Source: Cyclobacteriaceae bacterium (GTDB lineage Bacteria > Bacteroidota > Bacteroidia > Cytophagales > Cyclobacteriaceae). From it: 64,000 bases of DNA. The translations under genes and the position numbers were made by a program. The notes beneath the pieces were generated by a model. The model had not been told where the DNA came from, searched no databases, and saw only the letters and a list, made by a program, of their open reading frames with translations. This document shows, one piece after another, positions 44,233 through 52,927 of this stretch. The stretch spans positions 1 to 64,000 of the forward strand of contig JAPZUF010000007.1 in NCBI GenBank assembly GCA_027533395.1. Reading direction: 5' to 3'. Each line of letters opens with the position of its first letter. Within the stretch, counting starts at the first letter, position 1.

Positions 44233-44301
44233 GTGTGCCAATATAAAATCTGTGATGAGCAAATTGCTGTCAGGTGATAACACCTGACAGGGCATAAAAT
44301 A
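44233..44301 (+). repeat. Palindromic repeat, copy 3
   Basis: The shared flank GTGTGCCAAT...GATGAGCAAATTGC leads into CTGTCAGGTG-ATAA-CACCTGACAG (44267-44290) and GGCATAAAAT. The stem is identical to copy 2 and the flank matches copy 1. Confidence 0.85.
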
Positions 44302-44366
44302 TAATTTCTTACGTCTTAAATCCTAAATCTACTTCGAACAATCAACAACATTCAACTAACAACAAA

Positions 44367-45356
44367 TTAATGCAAGTTTCTCCAAATCAAATCCTTCAAG
44401 GCCATGATGCCTTGTTGTGTTACAGAGGATATAAACACAACGGGTAAATCTTCCGGCAATTCTTTTTTCATCTCCGTCATTAATTCATCATCCAACATAT
44501 CCGACTTAGAAATGGCGAGTAATCTTTTCTTATCTAACAATTCAGGATTGTATTTGCGTAATTCACCAAGTAAAATATCATATTCTTTTCTGATGTCTTT
44601 TGCATCAGCCGGTATTAAAAACAAAAGCAGGGCATTGCGTTCAATGTGTCGCAAAAAACGAATGCCTAATCCTTTTCCTTCTGCAGCGCCTTCAATGATA
44701 CCCGGAATGTCCGCCATCACAAAAGATTTATCATCGCGATAAGCCACTACCCCTAAGTTAGGCGTTAAGGTTGTAAAAGGATAATCACCAATTTTAGGTT
44801 TAGCAGCCGATACAACCGATAACAAGGTAGATTTACCTGCATTAGGAAAACCAACCAAGCCAACATCAGCTAATAATTTTAATTCGAGAATGATCCACTC
44901 TTCAATGCCGGGCTCTCCGGGTTGTGCATAATCGGGTGCGCGATTGGTAGAGGTTGCAAAAAAAGCATTGCCTTTTCCGCCTCTTCCTCCTGGTGTTAAA
45001 ATAACTTCTTGTCCATCTTCTGTAATCTCACACACTAATTCTCCTGTATCTGCTTTTCTGGCTACTGTGCCAAGGGGAACTTCAATGATTTCATCTTTAC
45101 CCGAAGCACCCGTTCTATCTTGCGCATCGCCTCTTTCTCCTGCTTCGGCAATAATGTGTTTGCGGTATTTCAAATGCAAGAGCGTCCACATTTGTGCGTT
45201 GCCACGCAAAATAATATGTCCACCCCTTCCACCATCACCACCATCAGGCCCACCATTAGGGTTGTGTTTCTCTCTGTTAAAATGCAAATAGCCTGGTCCA
45301 CCTGCGCCTGAGCGCGAACAGAATTTTACGTAGTCAATAAAGTTGGGAGCAGACAT
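44367..45356 (-). CDS. obgE: GTPase ObgE/CgtA
   Basis: An essential ribosome-associated GTPase of 329 residues. The glycine-rich Obg fold ([34 protein letters not shown]) is followed by the G domain: GFPNAGKST (G1), [16 protein letters not shown] (G3) and SKSDML (G4). The C-terminal domain found in some Obg proteins is absent, as is usual in this phylum. The ATG at 45356 is the canonical start ([10 protein letters not shown]). It is followed by the repeat-rich region. Confidence 0.96.
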   Translation of the reverse strand: MSAPNFIDYVKFCSRSGAGGPGYLHFNREKHNPNGGPDGGDGGRGGHIILRGNAQMWTLLHLKYRKHIIAEAGERGDAQDRTGASGKDEIIEVPLGTVARKADTGELVCEITEDGQEVILTPGGRGGKGNAFFATSTNRAPDYAQPGEPGIEEWIILELKLLADVGLVGFPNAGKSTLLSVVSAAKPKIGDYPFTTLTPNLGVVAYRDDKSFVMADIPGIIEGAAEGKGLGIRFLRHIERNALLLFLIPADAKDIRKEYDILLGELRKYNPELLDKKRLLAISKSDMLDDELMTEMKKELPEDLPVVFISSVTQQGIMALKDLIWRNLH

Positions 45357-45414
45357 GAAAACTTTTGTATGAAATAAAAAGTCGATGAACAACCATCAAC
45401 TCACCTATAAAATC

Positions 45415-45978
45415 TTAGCCGATAATCTTGCAAATACTTTGGAAAATGTTGTCGATTTCTCCAATGCCATTTACAGCAGATAACCTGCCTTGTTGTTTGT
45501 AATATGGCAACACGTGAATGGTTTTGTTGAAATACTCGCTGATGCGTTTGTTCAGTTTATCTTCTTCATCATCAGCTCGGTTATCAATTAATTTTCTTTT
45601 TGCAATTCTTGCGCGCACTTCTGCTTCTGTAACTTCTAATGCTACAACATGATGAATAGCAGAATTATTTTCTTGCATGAAACGATCTAAGGCTTCTGCT
45701 TGTGCAACTGTTCTAGGAAAACCATCGAATAAAAATCCTTTGGCTTGTGGATTTTTATCTAGTTCTTCTTTCAACATAGCGATGGTAATTTCATCAGGAA
45801 CCAACTCACCGCTGTTCATGATTTCTTTCACACGTTTACCTAAAGCTGTATCGTTTTTAGTATGCCACCTGAACAAATCTCCGGTTGAAATATGTACAAA
45901 TCCGTACTTGGCAATCAGCTTTTCGCTTTGCGTGCCTTTGCCTGCACCAGGAGGGCCAAACAATACCAGGTTTACCAT
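45415..45978 (-). CDS. adk: Adenylate kinase
   Basis: Interconverts AMP, ADP and ATP. The 187-residue protein has the P-loop GPPGAGKGTQSE, the AMP-binding FLFDGFPRTVAQAEAL, and RIAKRKLIDNRADDEEDKLN marking a short LID without the zinc-binding cysteines. It lies 58 bp upstream of obgE on the same strand. A near-consensus promoter (46000-46030) precedes it. Confidence 0.96.
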   Translation of the reverse strand: MVNLVLFGPPGAGKGTQSEKLIAKYGFVHISTGDLFRWHTKNDTALGKRVKEIMNSGELVPDEITIAMLKEELDKNPQAKGFLFDGFPRTVAQAEALDRFMQENNSAIHHVVALEVTEAEVRARIAKRKLIDNRADDEEDKLNKRISEYFNKTIHVLPYYKQQGRLSAVNGIGEIDNIFQSICKIIG

Positions 45979-45999
45979 GCTTTGCTTTTTAATAAGCCT

Positions 46000-46030
46000 G
46001 AAAGATACGCACGAAAATTTAAAATGCCAA
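46000..46030 (-). promoter_or_regulatory. Putative adk-obgE promoter
   Basis: Minus strand: TTG (46028-46030), 20-bp spacer, TATCTTTC (46000-46007), which differs from TAnnTTTG only at the last base. It lies between hpt and adk. Confidence 0.5.
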
Positions 46031-46033
46031 TTG

Positions 46034-46561
46034 CTACTCCTTTGCCTTCAGGATGTGGTCAGTATTGCGACCAAGTCCATCGTAATCTAATCCATAGCCT
46101 AAAACAAATTCATGATCTATTTCGAAGCCAACATATTTTACTTCTATGTTTTTTTCGCGGGCAGGTGTTTTCCTGAGTAAAGCAACAACTTCAACCGATT
46201 TAGTACCCAGACTTCGTAATTCTTCAACTATTTTTTGAAGTGTTAGTCCAGTATCAACAATGTCTTCAATGATAATGATATGCTGACCGAATAAACTCTC
46301 TTCCAAACCAATCAATGTTTTTAATTGCCCTGTACTTTGTGTGCCTACGTAAGAATTCATTTTTACAAAAGATACTTTGCAAGGAATATTAATTTGCTTT
46401 ACTAAATCAGCAGCGAATATAAACGAACCATTTAAGATAGGCAGTAAAATAGGTGTTTTATCAGTGTAATCTTTATCGATTTGTTTCGCTAAAGTTTTAA
46501 CTTTTTTCTGAACATCTTCTGCCTTGATAAATGGCTTAAACTCCAAATCTTTTACTTTCAT
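46034..46561 (-). CDS. hpt: Hypoxanthine phosphoribosyltransferase
   Basis: A purine salvage enzyme of 175 residues that makes IMP/GMP from hypoxanthine/guanine and PRPP. The PRPP loop IIIIEDIVDTGLTLQ, PILNGSFIFAADLVKQI and VGFEIDHEFVLGYGLDYD fit the family. It is separated from adk by 55 bp and preceded by its own promoter-like element. Confidence 0.94.
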   Translation of the reverse strand: MKVKDLEFKPFIKAEDVQKKVKTLAKQIDKDYTDKTPILLPILNGSFIFAADLVKQINIPCKVSFVKMNSYVGTQSTGQLKTLIGLEESLFGQHIIIIEDIVDTGLTLQKIVEELRSLGTKSVEVVALLRKTPAREKNIEVKYVGFEIDHEFVLGYGLDYDGLGRNTDHILKAKE

Positions 46562-46580
46562 AACTTTACTAGAGGGGGCG

Positions 46581-46612
46581 CAAATATAAGGTAATTTTAA
46601 ACCTCAATTAAA
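46581..46612 (-). promoter_or_regulatory. Putative hpt promoter
   Basis: A perfect -7 box TATATTTG on the minus strand (46581-46588) lies 20 bp upstream of the hpt ATG. The -33 element is weak: TTTA at 20-bp spacing (46609-46612). Confidence 0.5.
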
Positions 46613-46634
46613 CCAGCACAGCTACAGATTGTTT

Positions 46635-47579
46635 TCAAAGTTTTTCCATTAAGAAGCGATAGAGTTGTATCATGGTATCGATATCTTTTTTGTGTACACG
46701 TTCGGTTGGCGAATGGGCTCCTTCTTCTGGTGCACCGATAAAGCACCAATCGATAGGATAAAGAGAAAGTTGCAACTCACGACCATCGCTTGACCCCACG
46801 CCTTCTACTTCTAACTGAAAAGGAATTTTACTTTGTATAGCCAACTTTGTGATTTTATTTAAAAAAGTTTTTCTCGGCAAATTTCTATCGCGTAAAGAAA
46901 CAACAACTCCTTTGCCATGATGCACGCCATCGGTAACCCAGGTAATATCTGAAACCAAAGCTTGTCTCACTTTATATTTCTCGAACATAATTTTTGCTAA
47001 ATATGGCACGGCACCTCCACCGTGTTCTTCCCAACAAGAAAAAATAATCAAACCATCCTTTAACGTTTCTGCTACATGTAAAGCGTTTAAAATACCCAAC
47101 CGATTATCTAAATAAGCTGATTGAATAAAATCTTTTTCTTCTTTAAAGTTTATCTCATAGGTTAATGTTGTGCCCCTGTCTATGGTACGACCAAATTCAT
47201 ACAAAGCATGATTATCGTGATCGTACTGCAGTTTGCATCGAATCGATCCTATTGAATCTTCACCTACCAAATAGGTGCCGGCTGGTGCATCCGGACTGCC
47301 AATCGGAACCAATTGGTTATCGTATCGAACAGTAAAACCCACTGAATCCATGTGTGCATAAATGGCAGTGCGTGGCTTTCCAAATTTTAAGATGATGCAA
47401 TCTTGTAAATCATCACCTGCTAGCACAACGGGCTTTTGTTTCCAATGCTTACTATTCTTTTTGATGTATGAAAGTAAAAGCGCTTTCATGGTGCTTTCGC
47501 TTCCTGCTGGAGCGTGCACCTTACACAAAGCTTCCAGTAGTGAATAATTAACTTTTATTTCTTGTTTTTTAACAGGCAT
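46635..47579 (-). CDS. M42 family metallopeptidase
   Basis: A 314-residue co-catalytic zinc aminopeptidase. The metal ligands and catalytic residues appear in order: YAHMDSVGF (His), DNRLG (Asp), CWEEHGGG (catalytic Glu and metal Glu), VSDITWVTDG (Asp) and EEGAHSPTERVH (His). M42 enzymes trim peptides or serve as glutamyl/deblocking aminopeptidases. The ATG at 47579 is chosen because the longer frame runs into the divergent upp gene. The divergent start codons are 36 bp apart. Confidence 0.85.
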   Translation of the reverse strand: MPVKKQEIKVNYSLLEALCKVHAPAGSESTMKALLLSYIKKNSKHWKQKPVVLAGDDLQDCIILKFGKPRTAIYAHMDSVGFTVRYDNQLVPIGSPDAPAGTYLVGEDSIGSIRCKLQYDHDNHALYEFGRTIDRGTTLTYEINFKEEKDFIQSAYLDNRLGILNALHVAETLKDGLIIFSCWEEHGGGAVPYLAKIMFEKYKVRQALVSDITWVTDGVHHGKGVVVSLRDRNLPRKTFLNKITKLAIQSKIPFQLEVEGVGSSDGRELQLSLYPIDWCFIGAPEEGAHSPTERVHKKDIDTMIQLYRFLMEKL

Positions 47580-47615
47580 TCGATTTCTTTCTTTAAATTT
47601 TCGAAAAGGAAATTT

Positions 47616-48257
47616 ATGCTTGTAAACATCGGAAAAGAGAACTCGGTTGCCAAACATTTCCTCAACGAATTGCGAAACAAAGAAACCCAAAACAACCGAC
47701 AACTATTTCGACATAATGTATATCGGTTGGGGCAAATCATGGCTTACGAATTATCCAAGCGTTTAACTTATCTGGACATACAAATACAAACTCCATTAGC
47801 CAATCATCCTACACATCATCTTAAAGAATCACCTGTATTGATTACCATTTTACGAGCAGGACTTCCCTATTTCGAAGGCATGTTGGATTTCTTCCCTGAA
47901 AGTGATGCCGGTTTTATCGGTGCTTACAGAGTAGAATCAAAAGAGATTGAAATCAAACTCGATTATTTGGCCACTAATAATCTAACTAACAAAATTGTAT
48001 GTTTGATAGATCCGATGTTAGCAACCGGAAGGTCGATTGTTAACTCTATTGAGTTACTCAAGAAAAACGGAACGCCCAAACATTGGCATATTGTTTCATT
48101 ACTAGCTGCACCAGAAGGAATAGCTTACATTGAGAATAATTTAAAACAAGATTTTACTTTGTGGACATTTGATGTTGAAGAAAAGTTAAATCTACACGCT
48201 TATATTATTCCGGGTTTAGGAGATGCCGGTGACCTTTCATTTGGAGAGAAGATATAA
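47616..48257 (+). CDS. upp: Uracil phosphoribosyltransferase
   Basis: Pyrimidine salvage enzyme of 213 residues making UMP from uracil and PRPP. TILRAGLPYFEGMLDFFP, VCLIDPMLATGRSIVNSI (PRPP loop) and YIIPGLGDAGDLSFGEK (uracil-binding C-terminus) are all present. The ATG at 47616 gives the expected length. It precedes a small membrane protein gene after 12 bp. Confidence 0.95.
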   Translation: MLVNIGKENSVAKHFLNELRNKETQNNRQLFRHNVYRLGQIMAYELSKRLTYLDIQIQTPLANHPTHHLKESPVLITILRAGLPYFEGMLDFFPESDAGFIGAYRVESKEIEIKLDYLATNNLTNKIVCLIDPMLATGRSIVNSIELLKKNGTPKHWHIVSLLAAPEGIAYIENNLKQDFTLWTFDVEEKLNLHAYIIPGLGDAGDLSFGEKI

Positions 48258-48269
48258 TACAAAATTTGT

Positions 48270-48719
48270 ATGTGGGAAGAGATTGTAAAAGCAATAACCT
48301 TGGTGGTGCTGCCCAGCATGTTAAAATTTATTATCGGTCCATTTGCCGGCAAAGCTGCCGGCTTGCATTTTCTTATCACAGCTTTTTCTACCGCTATTGG
48401 CATGATGATTTCAGTTTTTGCTTTTACTTATTTCGGAGAATTTATACGAACTAGAATTTTGCGAAAGTTGGTTCGCAAAAAGAAAGATGTACCTCCCCTT
48501 AAAAATAAGTCATTTGTAGCTCGTTTCGGATTAGCTGGTATTGCTTTTTTTACTCCTATTCTGCTTACTCCTATAGGTGGAACGTTATTAGCTGTAAGTT
48601 TCACCAGACAGAAAGAAAAAATAATTTTGTTCATGAGCATCAGCGCGCTCGCGTGGTCTTTTATAATTACTGCTGCTGTTTACTTAGGCTATAATGCCAT
48701 CATGAAATGGATTGCTTAA
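48270..48719 (+). CDS. Small integral membrane protein
   Basis: A 149-residue protein with four hydrophobic segments: VVLPSMLKFIIGPFAGKAAG, FLITAFSTAIGMMISVFAF, GLAGIAFFTPILLTPIGGTL and ISALAWSFIITAAVYLGYN. The prolines in the third segment suggest the small multidrug-export (DUF2751/COG2426-like) family, but this is uncertain. It follows upp by 12 bp and overlaps the convergent downstream gene by 4 bp. Confidence 0.65.
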   Translation: MWEEIVKAITLVVLPSMLKFIIGPFAGKAAGLHFLITAFSTAIGMMISVFAFTYFGEFIRTRILRKLVRKKKDVPPLKNKSFVARFGLAGIAFFTPILLTPIGGTLLAVSFTRQKEKIILFMSISALAWSFIITAAVYLGYNAIMKWIA

Positions 48720-49111
48720 TCATTAATTTTTGTTTGACGAGTTACAAAAGTTAAAGCTTCTTCTTCTAAGTCAAACGCTTTAAAGTTCACATTCATAAAG
48801 TAAACAATACCTTTTAGCAAGGCTACCTTAGGTCCGTTGATTCCTAAAAATGCACCACAGGCAATATTACTTTTTGTTTCTTCTGTAAACTGATAAGCAG
48901 CTTTCATATAGGCAGGCGTTCCATACGTTCCGATGTAATTGGCAATGAAACTCGTGTTCAGTTTTTCTTGCACCCACAAACGATGGTAATCCGTAAGATT
49001 AATCATCTCACGTTCTTTCAAATAGCTGTAATCAACCAATACTAATTCAGTATGATTGAGTTGAACAACCCGAAACCTGTTTTTGCCATCAAAGAGCGGT
49101 AGCGCAATCAC
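48716..49111 (-). CDS. STAS-like domain protein of unknown function
   Basis: A 131-residue single-domain protein. The layout (RFRVVQLNHTELVLVDYSYL, an internal YRLWVQEKLNTSF helix, KVALLKGIVYFMNVNFKAFD) resembles the SpoIIAA/STAS-like domains common in Bacteroidota, such as the C-terminal part of the histidine kinase at 8156-10216. Function unknown. It directly follows the DUF502 gene (3-bp gap) on the same strand. Confidence 0.6.
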   Translation of the reverse strand: MIALPLFDGKNRFRVVQLNHTELVLVDYSYLKEREMINLTDYHRLWVQEKLNTSFIANYIGTYGTPAYMKAAYQFTEETKSNIACGAFLGINGPKVALLKGIVYFMNVNFKAFDLEEEALTFVTRQTKIND

Positions 49112-49114
49112 AGT

Positions 49115-49687
49115 TTAATCTTTCGGATTTTCAGCAAAGCCGGAAACACCTCCAGAAACAATGTATTTCATTGCCACTGGCCCGCTGATGTTCAAAGGTT
49201 TTATAGATGATTTAGGAACGAGATAATGCATACCAGAAAAAGCATAGGAATGTGGTATATAAACGGATATCATATCATCCAACCCTAACGCAGTTAAATC
49301 TTGTTGTGTAACAAAGCCAATTTGATGCAGTGTATTTTCTTTATTGATTTGAATAAGCACGGGTTTATTAAACTTCTTCTTGTCTCCTACAAACGCACTA
49401 AGTAAATCCTTTAGTGAAGAATAAATCAGTTTTACCAATGGAATGCGATTCATGCCATGATCGAACCAAGTTGATAAAGTTTGAAACGCGAGGTTAGAAG
49501 TTAAATAACCAAAAGCAGTAATCGCTACTAAAATAATCAACAAACCAAGTCCCGGATAAGGCAAGCGAAGCAAGCTATCGAGCCAGGTGAAGGATACATA
49601 AATGAAATAGGCTGTTGCTGTTAACGGAACAATAAACAATGTTCCACTAAAGAAATAGCGTAAGATTTTTCGAAAGGTAGATTCCAT
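49115..49687 (-). CDS. DUF502 family membrane protein
   Basis: A 190-residue membrane protein with two N-terminal hydrophobic helices (YFFSGTLFIVPLTATAYFIY and GLGLLIILVAITAFGYLTSN) and a soluble C-terminus containing IPHSYAFSGMHYLVPKSSI and AMKYIVSGGVS, diagnostic of DUF502. Function is unknown. Its start is 10 bp after the terminator of the nqr operon, so it has its own promoter or reads through. Confidence 0.88.
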   Translation of the reverse strand: MESTFRKILRYFFSGTLFIVPLTATAYFIYVSFTWLDSLLRLPYPGLGLLIILVAITAFGYLTSNLAFQTLSTWFDHGMNRIPLVKLIYSSLKDLLSAFVGDKKKFNKPVLIQINKENTLHQIGFVTQQDLTALGLDDMISVYIPHSYAFSGMHYLVPKSSIKPLNISGPVAMKYIVSGGVSGFAENPKD

Positions 49688-49693
49688 AAAAGC

Positions 49694-49724
49694 AAAAAGG
49701 CTTCCGATAGTAGTCAGAAGCCTT
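49694..49724 (-). terminator. Intrinsic terminator of the nqr operon
   Basis: AAGGCTTC (49697-49704) pairs with GAAGCCTT (49717-49724). On the minus strand the stem is followed by TTTTTGCTTTT. It lies 20 bp past the nqrE stop and confirms that the operon ends at nqrE. Confidence 0.88.
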
Positions 49725-49744
49725 CATTATGTCAAAGTATAATT

Positions 49745-50359
49745 TTAAAGTGCGAAACCTAAGAAGCTTAAAAAGCCTAAGGACATCAAACCTACTAAAA
49801 TAAAAGTGATGCCCAAACCTCTTAACGGTGCCGGAACATTAGAGTAGCTCATCTTTTCTCTTACACCAGCTAAAGCTACAATGGCTAACATCCATCCAAT
49901 TCCGGAACCAACTCCATAAACAGTTGCTTCTGGCAAAGTATAACTTCTGTTCACCATAAATAATGCACCACCAAGAATCGCACAGTTTACAGCGATAAGT
50001 GGTAAGAAAATCCCTAGAGCTCCATATAAGGCAGGTGAAAATCTTTCTACTGCCATTTCAGTTAATTGCACCATAGCAGCGATTACAGCGATGAAAACAA
50101 TAAATTGAAGAAAGCCTAAGTCTACACTCGCAAAGTCCTCACCAAGGAAAGCTAATGAACCTGGCGTTAATAATTTGTATTGAATTAACCAGTTGATGGG
50201 AGTTGTTATGCCTAATACGAAGATAACGGCAACTCCTAAACCAAAAGCTGTTTTTACTTTTTTAGAAACTGCTAAGAATGAGCACATACCCAAAAAGTAT
50301 GCAAATATCATATTGTCGATAAAAATCGAACGAATACCAATGTTAATCAGATTTTCCAT
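49745..50359 (-). CDS. nqrE: Na+-translocating NADH:quinone reductase subunit E
   Basis: One of the membrane subunits of Na+-NQR, forming with NqrD the sodium/electron channel. The 204-residue protein has six helices with [40 protein letters not shown] (the conserved iron-sulfur-coordinating cysteine region) and [19 protein letters not shown]. It is the last gene of nqrABCDE; nqrF does not follow. Confidence 0.95.
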   Translation of the reverse strand: MENLINIGIRSIFIDNMIFAYFLGMCSFLAVSKKVKTAFGLGVAVIFVLGITTPINWLIQYKLLTPGSLAFLGEDFASVDLGFLQFIVFIAVIAAMVQLTEMAVERFSPALYGALGIFLPLIAVNCAILGGALFMVNRSYTLPEATVYGVGSGIGWMLAIVALAGVREKMSYSNVPAPLRGLGITFILVGLMSLGFLSFLGFAL

Positions 50360-50360
50360 A

Positions 50361-51020
50361 TTAATGCTCTCTGTAACCGTTAATTGAACGCTGAACCCAA
50401 ATGATTAGTCCTACCAAAATACATGCACCTGCAGGCAACAACATTAAGCCGTTACCTTGATAATGAATACCCGCTGCTTCAAATATTTTGAAACCGAAAA
50501 TAGCACCACTTCCCAAAATCTCTCTAAAGAAAGCGATGATCATCAGAATCATACCATACCCTAAACCATTACCAATACCATCTAAGAAAGAAGGCCATGG
50601 TTTATTTCCCATAGCATAGGCTTCTAATCTACCCATCACAATACAGTTGGTGATGATCAATCCTACGAATACTGATAATTGCTTAGAAACATCGTAAACG
50701 TATGCCTTTAGCAACTCGCTTACTAATGTTACCCATAGAGAAACAACTGCCAATTGAACAATGATTCGGATTCGGGATGGGATAGTATTTCTTAGAGCAG
50801 AAATTGCTGCGTTAGATGATGCTGTTACAACAGTTAAGCTTAAGGCCATGATGAAAGCCGGTTTCATCTGTGTTGTTACTGCTAGTGCAGAACAAATTCC
50901 CAATACCTGTACAGTAATCGGGTTGTCTATATCTAGCGGATTGGTAATTAATTTTCTGTTTTTCTTAGAGAAAAGCGGTTCACTTTTCTTTACCTCTTGT
51001 ACTGCTGTTTCTGCACTCAT
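50361..51020 (-). CDS. nqrD: Na+-translocating NADH:quinone reductase subunit D
   Basis: The 219-residue paralogue of NqrE, six membrane helices. [20 protein letters not shown] and [20 protein letters not shown] carry the two conserved cysteine-containing half-helices that bind the intramembrane iron-sulfur centre with NqrE. It is 1 bp from nqrE and 3 bp from nqrC. Confidence 0.95.
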   Translation of the reverse strand: MSAETAVQEVKKSEPLFSKKNRKLITNPLDIDNPITVQVLGICSALAVTTQMKPAFIMALSLTVVTASSNAAISALRNTIPSRIRIIVQLAVVSLWVTLVSELLKAYVYDVSKQLSVFVGLIITNCIVMGRLEAYAMGNKPWPSFLDGIGNGLGYGMILMIIAFFREILGSGAIFGFKIFEAAGIHYQGNGLMLLPAGACILVGLIIWVQRSINGYREH

Positions 51021-51023
51021 GAC

Positions 51024-51737
51024 TTAAGGTTGTTTTGTTTTCTTTATGTAATTCTCGTAACACGCTAAGTAATCTTTTAACATGTTGTTAACGCCTTTAG
51101 CTGTTAAAGTTGCTCCCGACATGCCATCTACTTTGTGTTGTTCAGATGAATAATCGTTGCCTTCTCCTTTCATCATCTCCACTGATGCTAGTGTTTCTCC
51201 TTCAAAAACTTTTTTTCCTTTGTAACGGTCTTGTATATCGGCTGATGAAATTCTCGCACCTAAGCCTGGAGTTTCTCCTTTGTGCTGAAATACTGTTCCC
51301 TGAATAGTATTAAAATCTGATTGAAGTGAAACATATCCCCAGATTTTATCCCACAAACCAAAACCATGAATAGGTAGTACCACATATTCAATTTTGTTAG
51401 GATCTGCTTCGCTTCTAAACTCATACACAGGCAAAAGTCTATCTTGCGCTGGCTTTTTGTATTCGGCTTCAACAACAATGTCTGTTGTTTTCTTGCCTTC
51501 AACAACATTGCCTTTAAAATCAACAACAAAAGCTTTTACTCTTTTATTGTACAACTCAGCTGCGTTATCATTTTCACCAAGTGTCATTACTGTCGATAGA
51601 ATATTTTGCTTTTGTTCTAAAGCTATATTCTCTTGCTGCTTTTCTTTTAAGCTTTCAGAAGCGAAAGCTAACAGACCACCACATACAATGGTGAGGACTG
51701 CAGCGTAAAATACGATATAAAGGTTAGACTGTCGCAC
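51024..51737 (-). CDS. nqrC: Na+-translocating NADH:quinone reductase subunit C
   Basis: Flavoprotein subunit of 237 residues with one N-terminal membrane helix. The C-terminal HKVDGMSGATLTAKGVNNML contains the threonine to which FMN is covalently bound (SGATLT). GETPGLGARIS is the other conserved signature. The gene overlaps nqrB by 14 bp. Confidence 0.95.
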   Translation of the reverse strand: MRQSNLYIVFYAAVLTIVCGGLLAFASESLKEKQQENIALEQKQNILSTVMTLGENDNAAELYNKRVKAFVVDFKGNVVEGKKTTDIVVEAEYKKPAQDRLLPVYEFRSEADPNKIEYVVLPIHGFGLWDKIWGYVSLQSDFNTIQGTVFQHKGETPGLGARISSADIQDRYKGKKVFEGETLASVEMMKGEGNDYSSEQHKVDGMSGATLTAKGVNNMLKDYLACYENYIKKTKQP

Positions 51738-52926
51738 GTTTTAATCTTCTGGTTTTGTTTACACTTACTACAAAATAATCAATTAGTGGAGCGAATACGT
51801 TCATCAACAATATCGCCAACATAATACCTTCAGGATATGCAGGATTAAACACACGTATTAAAACGGTGAACACCCCAATTAAAAATCCATAAACCCATTT
51901 ACCTGTTTCGGTTTGTGCAGCCGTTACCGGATCAGTAGCCATAAACACAGCACCAAAAGCTAAACCTCCCATTACTAAATGATAATGTGCTGGTAAAGCC
52001 ATAAATGGATTAACAGCTAATGCGTTTAACAATAATCCCATGGCGTATGCGCCACCAAAAACACTTACGATAATTTTCCAGCTACCGGAACCTGTTGCCC
52101 ATAAAATAAAGGCACCAATCAAACACATTAAAGTTGATGTTTCGCCAATGCTACCAGGCATTAACCCGATAAACATATTTTGTAAGGAGTAAATTCCTTC
52201 TGCCCAACCTGCGCCAAAACCACTGAGTTGTGTAACAGCATTTCCTCCTGACGTAACAGTTTCAGCTGCAATTGCAAGTGGTGTTGCTCCGGAATATCCT
52301 GCTACAACCTTTGCTCCTTCCGGTAAGTAGGTCCAAACTTCTCCTGAGATTTGAGTAGGATAAGCGAAGTACAAAAAGGCACGAGCTGTTAAGGCTACGT
52401 TTAGCACGTTCATCCCTGTTCCGCCAAATGCTTCTTTGGCTATTAAAACAGCAAACACTGTGGCTACAAATACTTGCCAAAGTGGAATGTTGGGTGGCAT
52501 CACCAACGGTATTAACATACCGGTTACTAAGAAGCCTTCGTTGATCGGGTGTTTTCTAAATACAGCGAAAATAGCTTCAACGATCCCTCCAGCTGTGTAG
52601 GAAACAATAACGATGGGCAATACTTGCATTAACCCAACCATGATTTTATCCATCATAGTAGCTTGTTGGCCTAACGCTAAAAAGTGCTGATGTCCAACAT
52701 TTACAATACCAAACAACAAACAAGGTGTCATCGCGATGATAACGGTCATCATCAATCTTTTTAAATCGATGGCATCGCGTACTTGTACACCTTTTGCTCC
52801 TGCGGTTGTGTTAGGCGAATATAAAAATGTATCTAAGGCTTCATACACATAGAAGTACTTATGGTACTTGCCTCCTTCTTCAAAATTGTGCTTGGCTTTA
52901 TCAAGCGTGTTTCTCAAAAACTTCAT
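51724..52926 (-). CDS. nqrB: Na+-translocating NADH:quinone reductase subunit B
   Basis: The main membrane subunit of 400 residues carrying covalent FMN and riboflavin. GYSGATPLAIAA contains the FMN-attachment threonine; about ten hydrophobic helices are visible, including FLVTGMLIPLVMPPNIPLWQ and FGAVFMATDPVTAAQTETGK. It is encoded 1 bp after nqrA. Confidence 0.95.
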   Translation of the reverse strand: MKFLRNTLDKAKHNFEEGGKYHKYFYVYEALDTFLYSPNTTAGAKGVQVRDAIDLKRLMMTVIIAMTPCLLFGIVNVGHQHFLALGQQATMMDKIMVGLMQVLPIVIVSYTAGGIVEAIFAVFRKHPINEGFLVTGMLIPLVMPPNIPLWQVFVATVFAVLIAKEAFGGTGMNVLNVALTARAFLYFAYPTQISGEVWTYLPEGAKVVAGYSGATPLAIAAETVTSGGNAVTQLSGFGAGWAEGIYSLQNMFIGLMPGSIGETSTLMCLIGAFILWATGSGSWKIIVSVFGGAYAMGLLLNALAVNPFMALPAHYHLVMGGLAFGAVFMATDPVTAAQTETGKWVYGFLIGVFTVLIRVFNPAYPEGIMLAILLMNVFAPLIDYFVVSVNKTRRLKRATV

Positions 52927-52927
52927 A

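Larger units (their letters stand above)
43668..44366. other. Non-coding, hairpin-rich repeat region
   Basis: No credible gene lies in these 699 bp. The region contains three copies of a CAGGTG-ATAA-CACCTG palindrome, further hairpins at 44050-44072 (CGTCCT/AGGACG), 44082-44096 (AGCATT/AATGCT) and 44132-44147 (ACTTCC/GGAAGT), and a short direct repeat of AATTTGAAATCTG (44003-44029). The density of structure suggests remains of REP-like mobile sequences between the accessory block and obgE. Confidence 0.7.

Noticed and set aside
44092-44277. A 61-codon open frame within the repeat region
   Set aside because: It runs across hairpins, has no recognisable domain and covers part of repeat copy 3, so it is considered a chance frame.
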